Of a stretch of DNA of 64,000 bases, positions 30,231-41,205 are shown in pieces. Source of the stretch: Rhyzopertha dominica (Eukaryota; Arthropoda; Insecta; Coleoptera; Bostrichidae). A program made the position numbers and the translations under genes. Numbering within the stretch: the stretch's first letter is position 1; each line of letters begins with the position of its first letter. The stretch covers positions 806,001 through 870,000 of the forward strand of contig QCXZ01000047.1 of NCBI GenBank assembly GCA_025024175.1, given 5' to 3'. Below the pieces are notes generated by a model. That model did no database searches. It saw only the letters and a list, made by a program, of their open reading frames with translations, and was not told where the DNA came from.

Positions 30231-30531
30231 ATACTCAGAACGTTTTTCAAACAAAAAATTACGTAGCTGAACTGGATGGATGCTTTAAAATTAATCTCCC
30301 TCAAGGATATAACGGTTTCACCGAGAAACAACTAACTGAACTTGTAGGTGGCAAACCTAGCTTACCAATAGAGGAAAATACGGTAAAAGTTACAAACTGT
30401 AATTAGGCATCGCCGAAACTGTTGGAGTCCCTCATGATACACATTACGAACAAGAGGAACAGCAGGACGTAGACTATTTTGATCCCGATGTATCCAGCAT
30501 GGGCTTCTACTCGCAAGCTCTTTATTAAACG
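30231..30531 (+). pseudogene. 'TKFG' family protein, truncated (inverted copy)
   Basis: Mirror of 20120-20420, in the inverted arm of the palindrome, with the same broken frame. Confidence 0.6.
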
Positions 30532-30590
30532 TATTGTATTAATTTTGCATATACCTAATAAAACGTGTAAAACGTTTAAATATTGGAAAT

Positions 30591-30827
30591 ATGTCTAAAA
30601 ATTGGCTTAGCATTAAATACTTGTTACCACACAAAAAAAAACATCTAATAACTGCAGGGAAAAGGCACAAAGTAACCTACAGTGAATGTATTTTGGTAGA
30701 ACTTGATTACATGTACCAAATGTACTTGAGAGAAAACTATAACATACTTCGAGATGAAGAGATAAACGAAATCGTACGTAACAAAGTCTATCTGAGTAAG
30801 GTGAGGAATGAAATTGAAGCCATTTAG
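30591..30827 (+). CDS. 'KTWL' family small protein (inverted copy)
   Basis: Same 78 residues as 19824-20060, carried by the inverted duplication. Confidence 0.55.
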   Translation: MSKNWLSIKYLLPHKKKHLITAGKRHKVTYSECILVELDYMYQMYLRENYNILRDEEINEIVRNKVYLSKVRNEIEAI

Positions 30828-31172
30828 CTTGTCTATACTCCGTGGCAGTTAAGGTGGTCATTGGATACGGAGGTTCAATGATCTATGTGTAAAATTCTCC
30901 CGAAGGGAAAATAACGGCCGCTTCCTTGTAAATGTATCTAACATTTGATTTTAATAAATAAATGTACTTATTACAAAATTAGTTTTTTCCGTTTTATAAT
31001 TTTATGTAATCATATGAGTAATTATCTCTGCCGAAGTAAATGTAAACAACTACCGAGTAGTACAAATTGATAACCAAACGCATAACATATTGTATTGTCA
31101 GAAGCTTACGCCACGATCTGCGCATACAAAAAGTCTGCTCGTGTAGATTTACGTTCATTATGCCTGAAAATA

Positions 31173-32732
31173 CACTGGTCAAAAATTGAAGTGGATATTT
31201 GTGAAAAAAAGAAATTTATATCATTTAAATTCACGTTTAAGGTTTCAAATTGGTTTTAATAGTGGACTTCGATATTTCAATCCTATATTTATCAACTTTT
31301 CGTCAGGAATGCGTGGAACTCTAGAAAAAAATGATAAAAACAAGTCTGATATGAACTTTTTCGTTTTTGTTCAATTTTTTGCTATCAATATTTTTAAGAA
31401 TGGGATATGTTTTATTGCTAAATACCATACGTGGTGTAGAGTTTACTGCATTAACATGCGTTTGGAAGCCGTTCAACTTGAACAATTAGTGCGTTGGTTA
31501 AATGAAGGTTTAACCCAAGCAGAAGTTGCTAACAGATTAAATGTTTCTCAAAGTGTGATCAGTAGTGCGTGGAATCGACACAGAACTTTAGGTAATGCCG
31601 CATATACCCATGGGGGTGGTAGAGAAAGAGCTACAACTGCAGCTGAAGATCGCCTGATGCTCCTTACTGCACGTAGAAACCCTACTTTCACAGCATCACG
31701 AATTAATAGCTTATTCCGGCAAGCTACAGGTAGAGTTATTTGTGGTCAAACAGTAGGGAATAGGTTGCATGCTCGCAATCTGAGGGCAAGAAGACGTGTA
31801 ACTCATCCACGGTTAAGCAGGCAGCAGCGCGGAGAAAGAAATCGTTGGGCTATTGAACACCGTAATTGGAATCTGCAAAGGTGGGGATCCTGTATGTTCA
31901 CTGATGAGTCGCGGTTTCGTCTCTATCATTCCGATGGTCGGGTTTTGGTATGGAGAGAGCAAGGAATGCGATACAATGAACGTTTCATGTCGCCCACAAC
32001 TCTTTTCGGGGGTGGATCAGTGTGCGTTTGGGGAGGCATTTGTTTTAACGGGCGCACAGAGTTGGTTGTTTTAATTAATGCCACTATGACAGCTGCAAGG
32101 TATCGTGACATGGTTATAGAGCCAATTATTGTACCATTTGCTGCAGCTATAGGCGATAACTTTATTTTAATCGACGATAATGCTCGACCGCACCGTGCCA
32201 GAATTGTTAACGACCGCATTGAACATCATGGTATTGAGCGAATGGATGGGCCAGCTTGTTCTCCAGATATGAATTGTATCGAACATGTTTGGTCCGAAAT
32301 GTCAAGACGGTTTAACCAACTTCAACAGCCACCCCAAACGTTACAACAGCTTGCAATTGTTTTAGAAGACATTTGGCAAAACATCCCTCAGCAGTTCATT
32401 AATAATTTAATTGTTACCATGCCAAATAGAGTAAGGGCACTAAGAAGAGCGAGGGGAGGCCCCACACGATACTAAAGTAGGCAGTATCCTATTTTAATAG
32501 TGTATTTATAGAAGAACAGAAATTCATAAGAAACCCAACATTTACAAATTTTTAGACTTTGAAATTTTTTAGTTATTATTTGACATTGTTTAGTTATTAT
32601 TGTTTAATTTTTTCATTTTCTGTATGTTTATTAGTGACAAGAATAAAAATTCATTTATTAAGCATAACATTCATTACAATGACGAAATATTGCAATACCA
32701 ATACAAATATCCACTTCAATTTTTGAGCAGTG
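31173..32732 (+). mobile_element. Tc1-like transposon, inverted copy
   Basis: Mirror of 17919-19478 with the same TIRs and TA sites. It was copied with its flank rather than by transposition. Confidence 0.92.
31456..32475 (+). CDS. Tc1-like transposase, DD34E, inverted copy
   Basis: Same 339-residue protein as 18176-19195 apart from one substitution in the first helix-turn-helix, 'VISSAW' instead of 'VISRAW' (T instead of A at 31566). The catalytic DDE residues are unchanged. This single difference is useful for telling the copies apart in reads. Confidence 0.93.
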   Translation: MRLEAVQLEQLVRWLNEGLTQAEVANRLNVSQSVISSAWNRHRTLGNAAYTHGGGRERATTAAEDRLMLLTARRNPTFTASRINSLFRQATGRVICGQTVGNRLHARNLRARRRVTHPRLSRQQRGERNRWAIEHRNWNLQRWGSCMFTDESRFRLYHSDGRVLVWREQGMRYNERFMSPTTLFGGGSVCVWGGICFNGRTELVVLINATMTAARYRDMVIEPIIVPFAAAIGDNFILIDDNARPHRARIVNDRIEHHGIERMDGPACSPDMNCIEHVWSEMSRRFNQLQQPPQTLQQLAIVLEDIWQNIPQQFINNLIVTMPNRVRALRRARGGPTRY

Positions 32733-33138
32733 TATATACGGTCGAATTGCAGCACGTCCTGCATTAGCTTCAGAACATTTTATTGACTAAATACATTTTG
32801 TTATATAGCTGTTAACAATTATTTCAATTGGAATAATAGACGAAAGCTATAATGGTGAAATAAAAGTTGTTCAATTTTTCCGAACAGTCATAAACGATAT
32901 ATATAAAAAGGGATAAAATTGCTCAAATAATTTGCGAACAGCTATTATACCCAGAAGTTGTGGAAACAGAAGAGGTCAAATTATAAATATATTACATATA
33001 TTTCCATATTATTAACAAAATAATATCGACCATAATAAACACAGAACGTTCTTCTAGAAGTTTTGGTTCTTCAGGAAGAAGCTAACACCACCACCAACAC
33101 CATGACATCACAAGATAAATATTTAGATTTTTACGTAA

Positions 33139-33546
33139 GTGTTAGATAAATTTGAAAAGGTATGTAGATTGGTTAAAACTACGATTTTGATAAGCGGATT
33201 AGATTATTGGGTAAATTTATTAAAACGACACAAAGTACAATTAGAATTAAGCCCAGTTGTGATCTACAGGCAGATAATTATCGACGTACAGGGTTTCCAA
33301 TACAAAGAGGACCCTTTTCTCTGCAAAGAGATTGCTCTTATGCATATAAATCGCCATTATTGGGCACATCATTTGGTAAAATTACTCAAAACTTCTTTTT
33401 GCTACAACAGTCCAAAGACATATAAATTGGACAACCGAAACTCTACATGGTTTACACTGGGAAGCAACTTCAAAAAATGGTTACTTTTTATACTATGAAG
33501 AAATCAAGGACTTTTTAAAACAGGAATCAGGAAGAAACTGTGGCTG
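33139..33546 (+). pseudogene. 'DVQGF' family protein, degenerate (inverted copy)
   Basis: Mirror of 17105-17512. The palindrome ends here at 'tggctg' and the direct repeat begins, with 'ctg' (33544-33546) shared by both. Confidence 0.5.
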
Positions 33547-33581
33547 GTTTCCGTTCACCTTCACCCAGTGCGAGATACACT

Positions 33582-33866
33582 TTAGGTTAAAAACCCGATT
33601 TGAAACGGAGGCATCGGCATCGCGTGCTTCCTATATAATTGCATGTGTGCTTCGCACAAATAATTGAACTTCTTTTGCCGGGCGTGAACAGACAGCCTCA
33701 TACTACTCAAATTTACCCGAACCGTCTCGTTAGTTAGCAAATTGACTAGGAACTTCATTCTGGCCAATTTGTTGCCATCCAAATTCACTGTTTGCATAAG
33801 CAGTGCAACAAGCAGGGATCGTAAAACGTGAAGCATGAAAACGATGACTCGGTAAATGTTGCACAT
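33582..33866 (-). CDS. Polinton-like small membrane-associated protein, N-terminal part (copy 2)
   Basis: Identical to 16075-16359, in the direct repeat. Confidence 0.45.
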   Translation of the reverse strand: MCNIYRVIVFMLHVLRSLLVALLMQTVNLDGNKLARMKFLVNLLTNETVRVNLSSMRLSVHARQKKFNYLCEAHMQLYRKHAMPMPPFQIGFLT

Positions 33867-34611
33867 TGGAAAGAATGGTTTAGCGTTTGTAGCGCAAGGA
33901 AACGACTATGAACTCGATTATGAAAATTCTAAACAGTTCAATAATACGTATCATTTTTAACGGTTTTCCCCAGCTCCCCATCGTGCAGGAAACGGCATTC
34001 TTCATTTACTCTATTTGGACTAATTCACGCATCACCTTACTATCCCTGCGCTCATCGCGCAGTCTGCACTTATGTAGTTGACTGAAGTTACATCCTCGTC
34101 TGCCTAAAAAAGGCTTCCCGGGACGTAACTGATAGCTGAGCTTTGATCTAGAAGTTCTCATCTTACTTCATGTTTTTGGTAACGGGATTGGATTTACAAA
34201 GAAAGTGTCAGCCTATTTTACGGATTATTTCCACTTATGGATTTTTCAGTGTTACAATTTACGAATATACGCTGGAAGAAATTTTTATATTGTAAGGATA
34301 CAGTAATAGCCTATTCTAGTATGTATGACATTTTTCTACTATAAAAAAACACAAAGAATGAATTACACTATACAGATATGTGTTCATAGATAATACAAAA
34401 ATTCAAAAGTATTGCTATTTATTTAATTATTATGAGCACGTTTACAATGTAAATACCAACATTTAAGATAATTCACATTTTCTTATGCGCCTGTCAATTT
34501 GTTGCTTAAATGCTGCTCGCAATGAAAAGATCTAAAAATATTCTTGTGAGTTCCTAAATTTAGAGAGCACTCATCAACCAGATTCATAATGGTGTTGTTT
34601 AAAAAATTTGA

Positions 34612-35019
34612 CAGCCACAGTTTCTTCCTGATTCCTGTTTTAAAAAGTCCTTGATTTCTTCATAGTATAAAAAGTAACCATTTTTTGAAGTTGCTTCCCA
34701 GTGTAAACCATGTAGAGTTTCGGTTGTCCAATTTATATGTCTTTGGACTGTTGTAGCAAAAAGAAGTTTTGAGTAATTTTACCAAATGATGTGCCCAATA
34801 ATGGCGATTTATATGCATAAGAGCAATCTCTTTGCAGAGAAAAGGGTCCTCTTTGTATTGGAAACCCTGTACGTCGATAATTATCTGCCTGTAGATCACA
34901 ACTGGGCTTAATTCTAATTGTACTTTGTGTCGTTTTAATAAATTTACCCAATAATCTAATCCGCTTATCAAAATCGTAGTTTTAACCAATCTACATACCT
35001 TTTCAAATTTATCTAACAC
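34612..35019 (-). pseudogene. 'DVQGF' family protein, degenerate (copy 3)
   Basis: Identical to 17105-17512, in the direct repeat. Confidence 0.5.
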
Positions 35020-35425
35020 TTACGTAAAAATCTAAATATTTATCTTGTGATGTCATGGTGTTGGTGGTGGTGTTAGCTTCTTCCTGAAGAACCAAAACTT
35101 CTAGAAGAACGTTCTGTGTTTATTATGGTCGATATTATTTTGTTAATAATATGGAAATATATGTAATATATTTATAATTTGACCTCTTCTGTTTCCACAA
35201 CTTCTGGGTATAATAGCTGTTCGCAAATTATTTGAGCAATTTTATCCCTTTTTATATATATCGTTTATGACTGTTCGGAAAAATTGAACAACTTTTATTT
35301 CACCATTATAGCTTTCGTCTATTATTCCAATTGAAATAATTGTTAACAGCTATATAACAAAATGTATTTAGTCAATAAAATGTTCTGAAGCTAATGCAGG
35401 ACGTGCTGCAATTCGACCGTATATA

Positions 35426-36985
35426 CACTGCTCAAAAATTGAAGTGGATATTTGTATTGGTATTGCAATATTTCGTCATTGTAATGAATGTTATGCTTAA
35501 TAAATGAATTTTTATTCTTGTCACTAATAAACATACAGAAAATGAAAAAATTAAACAATAATAACTAAACAATGTCAAATAATAACTAAAAAATTTCAAA
35601 GTCTAAAAATTTGTAAATGTTGGGTTTCTTATGAATTTCTGTTCTTCTATAAATACACTATTAAAATAGGATACTGCCTACTTTAGTATCGTGTGGGGCC
35701 TCCCCTCGCTCTTCTTAGTGCCCTTACTCTATTTGGCATGGTAACAATTAAATTATTAATGAACTGCTGAGGGATGTTTTGCCAAATGTCTTCTAAAACA
35801 ATTGCAAGCTGTTGTAACGTTTGGGGTGGCTGTTGAAGTTGGTTAAACCGTCTTGACATTTCGGACCAAACATGTTCGATACAATTCATATCTGGAGAAC
35901 AAGCTGGCCCATCCATTCGCTCAATACCATGATGTTCAATGCGGTCGTTAACAATTCTGGCACGGTGCGGTCGAGCATTATCGTCGATTAAAATAAAGTT
36001 ATCGCCTATAGCTGCAGCAAATGGTACAATAATTGGCTCTATAACCATGTCACGATACCTTGCAGCTGTCATAGTGGCATTAATTAAAACAACCAACTCT
36101 GTGCGCCCGTTAAAACAAATGCCTCCCCAAACGCACACTGATCCACCCCCGAAAAGAGTTGTGGGCGACATGAAACGTTCATTGTATCGCATTCCTTGCT
36201 CTCTCCATACCAAAACCCGACCATCGGAATGATAGAGACGAAACCGCGACTCATCAGTGAACATACAGGATCCCCACCTTTGCAGATTCCAATTACGGTG
36301 TTCAATAGCCCAACGATTTCTTTCTCCGCGCTGCTGCCTGCTTAACCGTGGATGAGTTACACGTCTTCTTGCCCTCAGATTGCGAGCATGCAACCTATTC
36401 CCTACTGTTTGACCACAAATAACTCTACCTGTAGCTTGCCGGAATAAGCTATTAATTCGTGATGCTGTGAAAGTAGGGTTTCTACGTGCAGTAAGGAGCA
36501 TCAGGCGATCTTCAGCTGCAGTTGTAGCTCTTTCTCTACCACCCCCATGGGTATATGCGGCATTACCTAAAGTTCTGTGTCGATTCCACGCTCTACTGAT
36601 CACACTTTGAGAAACATTTAATCTGTTAGCAACTTCTGCTTGGGTTAAACCTTCATTTAACCAACGCACTAATTGTTCAAGTTGAACGGCTTCCAAACGC
36701 ATGTTAATGCAGTAAACTCTACACCACGTATGGTATTTAGCAATAAAACATATCCCATTCTTAAAAATATTGATAGCAAAAAATTGAACAAAAACGAAAA
36801 AGTTCATATCAGACTTGTTTTTATCATTTTTTTCTAGAGTTCCACGCATTCCTGACGAAAAGTTGATAAATATAGGATTGAAATATCGAAGTCCACTATT
36901 AAAACCAATTTGAAACCTTAAACGTGAATTTAAATGATATAAATTTCTTTTTTTCACAAATATCCACTTCAATTTTTGACCAGTG
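35426..36985 (-). mobile_element. Tc1-like transposon, third copy
   Basis: Identical ends and flanks to 17919-19478, shifted by 17,507 bp. Confidence 0.92.
35683..36702 (-). CDS. Tc1-like transposase, DD34E, third copy
   Basis: 339 residues from the internal Met, identical to the left copy (Arg127 form), with the catalytic DDE triad intact. Confidence 0.93.
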   Translation of the reverse strand: MRLEAVQLEQLVRWLNEGLTQAEVANRLNVSQSVISRAWNRHRTLGNAAYTHGGGRERATTAAEDRLMLLTARRNPTFTASRINSLFRQATGRVICGQTVGNRLHARNLRARRRVTHPRLSRQQRGERNRWAIEHRNWNLQRWGSCMFTDESRFRLYHSDGRVLVWREQGMRYNERFMSPTTLFGGGSVCVWGGICFNGRTELVVLINATMTAARYRDMVIEPIIVPFAAAIGDNFILIDDNARPHRARIVNDRIEHHGIERMDGPACSPDMNCIEHVWSEMSRRFNQLQQPPQTLQQLAIVLEDIWQNIPQQFINNLIVTMPNRVRALRRARGGPTRY

Positions 36986-37226
36986 TATTTTCAGGCATAA
37001 TGAACGTAAATCTACACGAGCAGACTTTTTGTATGCGCAGATCGTGGCGTAAGCTTCTGACAATACAATATGTTATGCGTTTGGTTATCAATTTGTACTA
37101 CTCGGTAGTTGTTTACATTTACTTCGGCAGAGATAATTACTCATATGATTACATAAAATTATAAAACGGAAAAAACTAATTTTGTAATAAGTACATTTAT
37201 TTATTAAAATCAAATGTTAGATACAT

Positions 37227-37342
37227 TTACAAGGAAGCGGCCGTTATTTTCCCTTCGGGAGAATTTTACACATAGATCATTGAACCTCCGTATCCAATGA
37301 CCACCTTAACTGCCACGGAGTATAGACAAGCTAAATGGCTTC
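37227..37342 (+). pseudogene. 'DVQGF' family internal fragment (copy 3)
   Basis: Identical to 19720-19835, in the direct repeat. Confidence 0.5.
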
Positions 37343-37567
37343 AATTTCATTCCTCACCTTACTCAGATAGACTTTGTTACGTACGATTTCGTTTATCTCT
37401 TCATCTCGAAGTATGTTATAGTTTTCTCTCAAGTACATTTGGTACATGTAATCAAGTTCTACCAAAATACATTCACTGTAGGTTACTTTGTGCCTTTTCC
37501 CTGCAGTTATTAGATGTTTTTTTTTGTGTGGTAACAAGTATTTAATGCTAAGCCAATTTTTAGACAT
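37331..37567 (-). CDS. 'KTWL' family small protein (copy 3)
   Basis: Identical to 19824-20060, in the direct repeat. Confidence 0.55.
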   Translation of the reverse strand: MSKNWLSIKYLLPHKKKHLITAGKRHKVTYSECILVELDYMYQMYLRENYNILRDEEINEIVRNKVYLSKVRNEIEAI

Positions 37568-37626
37568 ATTTCCAATATTTAAACGTTTTACACGTTTTAT
37601 TAGGTATATGCAAAATTAATACAATA

Positions 37627-37927
37627 CGTTTAATAAAGAGCTTGCGAGTAGAAGCCCATGCTGGATACATCGGGATCAAAATAGTCTACGTCCTGCTGTT
37701 CCTCTTGTTCGTAATGTGTATCATGAGGGACTCCAACAGTTTCGGCGATGCCTAATTACAGTTTGTAACTTTTACCGTATTTTCCTCTATTGGTAAGCTA
37801 GGTTTGCCACCTACAAGTTCAGTTAGTTGTTTCTCGGTGAAACCGTTATATCCTTGAGGGAGATTAATTTTAAAGCATCCATCCAGTTCAGCTACGTAAT
37901 TTTTTGTTTGAAAAACGTTCTGAGTAT
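37627..37927 (-). pseudogene. 'TKFG' family protein, truncated (copy 3)
   Basis: Identical to 20120-20420, in the direct repeat. Confidence 0.6.
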
Positions 37928-38200
37928 CTTAATTAGTCCCTAATATACGAATACGAGGAAAGGTTAAAGAAAACAAAATAACACCACGTATTCATTATAT
38001 TGTTTTCTTTATTTGATATTCTAATGTCCTCAAGCATAGTTGGATATAAGATCTTCTCAAATGAAACTCTTATCATCGCTAAAGTTTAAAGATAGCTTAT
38101 TTATATACCGAGAATTAATTTTATGAATTTGAGATCTAAGCACTATCATGCTACTATAAAATAATTTTTGTTTATATAAACTGTCTCTTGTCAAGCTAAC

Positions 38201-38494
38201 TTATCTACCGACATTCGTTTGATTTATGGTAAAAATAAGTATATAAATAAGTATATTATTTTCTTTATTTGATATTATAATGTCCTCAAGCATAGGTGGA
38301 TCCGTACTTTGTTTAAGCTTAGTACCCATTGGTGATCCTGTATGTTTGGTGTTCTGTTTCTTGGACGAAGATGGTCCCTTGGCTATGGTAGCAGCAACAG
38401 CAGCAGCAGACTTCTTACGTCCATGATACACTTGATGATCATGATACACAGACTTGTAAACTCGAGAATACCATTTAGTTTTTAGAAATTTCAT
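38201..38494 (-). CDS. Small basic protein of a Polinton-like element
   Basis: 97 residues, very Lys/Ser-rich: 'MKFLKTKWYSRVYKS', then 'HGRKKSAAAVAATIAKG' and 'SSSKKQNTKHTG'. Small, basic, Ala/Lys-rich proteins of this kind are common nucleic-acid-packaging candidates in DNA viruses, but no homology is claimed. The last part runs into the AT-rich repeat shared with 40,960-41,200, so the natural C-terminus may be lost. Confidence 0.45.
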   Translation of the reverse strand: MKFLKTKWYSRVYKSVYHDHQVYHGRKKSAAAVAATIAKGPSSSKKQNTKHTGSPMGTKLKQSTDPPMLEDIIISNKENNILIYILIFTINQTNVGR

Positions 38495-38509
38495 CTTAAA
38501 TACACAAAA

Positions 38510-38775
38510 CGTGAGTGCGGTGCTGTCGTTGAGGTTGTGTTATCCAGAGGTAGCGATTCGTTAAACTCAGGCAAAGTTGGACCCAAGGTTAATAGTTTGA
38601 ACGCCAAACTTACCTGAACCGTCTCGTTAGTTGGCAACTTGACTAGGAACTTCATTCTGGCCAATTAATTGCCATCCAAAATCACTGTTTGCATAAGCGG
38701 TGGAGCAAACAGGGATCGTAAAACGAGAAGCATGAAAACGATGACTCGGTACATGTTGCACATTGGAAATGGTTT
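38510..38775 (-). pseudogene. Polinton-like small membrane-associated protein (diverged copy)
   Basis: The minus strand contains the hydrophobic N-terminal region and the 'MKFLVKLPTNETV' block, then, after a frame change, 'SLAFKLLTLGPTLPEFNESL' and 'NTTSTTAPH'. The same order occurs at 43,990-44,319, so the family protein is longer than the frame at 16075-16359 suggests. Confidence 0.45.
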
Positions 38776-38899
38776 AGCGTTTATAGCACAAGGAAACGAC
38801 TATGAACTCTACTATGAAAATTCTAAACAATTAAATAATACTTTTCATTTTTAACGGTTTCCCCCAGCTCCCCATCCTGCAGGAAACGGCGTTCTTCAT

Positions 38900-39136
38900 T
38901 TACTCTATTAGGACTAATTCACGCTTCATCTTACCAAGGTATACCTTGTTTTTTATGATTTCCTTTATCTCGTCGTCTCGAAGTACATTGTGTTTTTCGT
39001 TTAAGTAAATTTGATAGATGTAGTCAAGTTCCAATAAAATCCTCTCACCGTAGGTCACTTTATGTCGTTTCCCTCCGGTTATTAAATACTTCTTGTATGG
39101 TACCATATCTTCAAATGTTAGCCAAGTCTTCAACAT
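38900..39136 (-). CDS. 'KTWL' family small protein (diverged, intact)
   Basis: 78 residues beginning 'MLKTWLTFEDMVPYKKYL' with 'GKRHKVTYGERILLELDYIY' and 'EIKEIIKNKVYLGKMKRE'. It differs from 19824-20060 at many residues but keeps length and frame, implying selection on the protein while the elements were active. Relative 45186-45527 suggests an N-terminal extension that is out of frame here. Confidence 0.55.
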   Translation of the reverse strand: MLKTWLTFEDMVPYKKYLITGGKRHKVTYGERILLELDYIYQIYLNEKHNVLRDDEIKEIIKNKVYLGKMKRELVLIE

Positions 39137-39599
39137 CTTTCCGATGTTATTAAATTGTTGAAGTTTTTGTTGGTTCTTCTTTCAGACATCTTAAGGAAGC
39201 GAAGCAAACTGAGAGAAACCGTAAACTGTCTACTGAACTACTACGGATGGAAATACATCTCTGCGTTTATATATGTTTAACTTAGCTCAAAAAGTATCTT
39301 TCAAGGGTTATCTAAAGTTTTTCCTTCAATGAGTCCACGTTGACAGCTAACTACTTCCCACCGTACGAATGTGTATTATTTTTTTTACGTATAATAGTAT
39401 ACCGAATATCAATCAAAATAACAATTTGTTCATGTTGACAATCATATTGTAGTGTTGCCAGATAGAGCATATTCGATTATTCTCCTCTCACTAGTGATGT
39501 TAGAAGGTTAATATAAAAGGTTATCTGAAAACGAGGAGTCTTCAGTTCTATTTCCAACAATAGTCCCGCTCTCTTCGTTTTACATTGATATTTGCCTTG

Positions 39600-39995
39600 T
39601 ATTCATGGTCACCATCAATATTATCACTAAACTGGATCGTAATGGATGTTCAGGGGCTACGTGGGAAGGACAATGAGTTTATTTACAAGGAAGTGGCCGT
39701 TGTTTTCCCTTTAGGAGAATTTTACCCATTCATAATTAAACCTCCGTATCCGGTGACTAGCTTAACTGCCATGGAGTATTAGACAAGTTAAATGGCTTCA
39801 AAATAATTACCATGGAATTAATTGGTCCGACGGAATAGTACCTTTGGACGTAGTAAATCGTTTTCTTATAGAAATTTTATCCAGCAATTCTGTGGTGTAT
39901 GTCGAGGGAACATGGGTATCACACCTGCTTAACTACAACTTATCGGTGCGGAACGTTGAAGAATTCTGTAAATTCTGTATTGCGCTTTATAAAAT
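39600..39995 (+). pseudogene. 'DVQGF' family protein, nearly complete but broken
   Basis: The plus strand starts 'IVMDVQGLRGKDNEFIYKEV', continues through 'PPYPVTSLTAMEY' to a stop, changes frame around 'HGINWSDGIVP', and goes on as 'LDVVNRFLIEILSSNSVVYVEGTWV'. This gives the family order: D-x-Q-G and K-E near the start, PPYP, HGI.W.DG, and a V-Y-V-x-G block. The pattern of spaced acidic residues fits an RNase H-like nuclease, but I cannot confirm that. It is oriented opposite to the neighbouring minus-strand genes. Confidence 0.55.
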
Positions 39996-40194
39996 GTATT
40001 CCTTATTAAACACTTTGTATTTAAAACTCAATAAAACACATATAAAATTTATAATCTTTTTTATTTCTGTAATACAATTTATGTAAAAAAGAAAAAAAAC
40101 AATTAAATGATACATATCATTTTGAACGGTTTTCCTCAGCTCCCCATCGTGCAAGAAACGGTGTTCTTCATTTACTCTACGAAGAGTAATTCAA

Positions 40195-40425
40195 TTTCAT
40201 TCCTCACCTTACTCAGATAGACTTTGTTACGTACGATTTCCTTTATCTCTTCATCTCGAAGTATGTTATAGTTTTCTCTCAAGTACATTTGGTACATGTA
40301 ATCAAGTTCTACCAAAATCCATTCACTGTAGGTTACTTTGCGCCTTTTCCCTCCAGTTATTAGATGTGTTTTTGTGTGGTATCAAGTATTCAATGCTAAG
40401 CCAATTCTGAGACATATTTCCAATA
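40195..40425 (-). pseudogene. 'KTWL' family small protein, broken
   Basis: Very close in nucleotide sequence to 19824-20060, but with small deletions in the 'HLITAGKRHK' region and a changed start. The downstream order (KTWL, then TKFG, then the AT-rich terminal stretch) is the same as in the duplicated block. Confidence 0.55.
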
Positions 40426-40479
40426 TTGAAACGTTTTACACGTTTTATTAGGTACATGCAAGATTAATACAATACGTTT

Positions 40480-40791
40480 AATAAAGAGCTTGCGAGTAGA
40501 AGCCCATGCTGGATACATCGGGATCAAAATAGTCTTCATCCTACTGTTCCTCTTGTTCGTAATGTGTATCATGAGGGACTCCCAACATGCTTAATTCCAG
40601 TTTGTAACTTTTACCGTATTTTCCTCTATTGGTAAGCTAGGTTTGCCACCTCCAAGTTCAGTTAGTTGTTCCTCCGTGAAAGCGTTATATCTTCCAGGGA
40701 GATTAATTTTAAAACATCCATCCAATCCAGCAACGACTCGCTGGCCAAACTTGGTATCACTAATTACTTTGTACGGATGGTCCTTTTGCAT
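40480..40791 (-). pseudogene. 'TKFG' family protein, broken
   Basis: Starts 'MQKDHPYKVISDTKFGQRVV' and keeps 'LDGCFKINLPGRYNAFTEEQ', then hits a stop after 'NTVKVTN'. The acidic tail ending 'SSMGFYSQALY' is still visible in another frame at 40,480-40,560. Confidence 0.6.
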
Positions 40792-40929
40792 TGTTTCACT
40801 GTAAAATCAACCATTTATTCAAGTAAAAAAATGTATTAAAAACGTAATTTTTTGTTTGCGAAACGTTCTGAGTATCTTAATTAGTTCCTAATATACGAAT
40901 ACGAGGAAAGGTTAAAGAAAAAAAAATAA

Positions 40930-41205
40930 CCACGTATTCATTATATTGTTTTCTTTATTTGATATTCTAATGTCCTCAAGCATAGTTGGATATAAGATCT
41001 TCTCAAATGAAACTCTTATCATCGCTAAAGTTTAAAGATAGCTTATTTATATACCGAGAATTAATTTTATGAATTTGAGATCTAAGCACAATCATGCTAC
41101 TATAAAATAATTTTTGTTTATATAAACTGTCTCTTGTCATTATCTACAGCTAACTTATCTACCGACATTCGTTTGATTTATGGTAAAAATAAGTATTACC
41201 ATATT
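40930..41205. repeat. AT-rich repeat shared with 37,980-38,270
   Basis: Runs from 'attcattatattgttttctt' through 'cttatcatcgctaaagttta' to 'gacattcgtttgatttatgg' with few differences between copies. A shortened piece ('gtcctcaagcata') recurs at 38,282. It is the non-coding end of the Polinton-like copies and contains the site where the densovirus inserted in the other copy. Confidence 0.8.

Larger units (their letters stand above)
17105..33546. repeat. Giant palindrome: host flank + densovirus / densovirus + host flank
   Basis: Left-arm features map onto the right arm by x -> 50,651 - x: the Tc1 transposase 18176-19465 to 31186-32475, NS1 21503-23176 to 27475-29148, and the host frame 17153-17512 to 33139-33498. 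Near the centre the rule becomes 49,381 - x because 1,270 bp of the capsid gene are missing from the left arm. The symmetry centre is at 24,690, inside the viral terminal hairpin. The outer limits are 'cagcca' at 17105-17110 and 'tggctg' at 33541-33546. The only substitution noticed in the arms is A versus T in the Tc1 transposase (Arg127 left, Ser127 right). Confidence 0.93.
33544..38076. repeat. Direct duplication, copy 2 (other copy 16,037-20,569)
   Basis: Offset +17,507 from copy 1 with no difference noticed. The right end runs on without interruption into 'cgctaaagtttaaag', which also follows the same sequence in a diverged relative near 41,020. This copy therefore shows the uninterrupted state of the densovirus insertion site. 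Confidence 0.93.
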
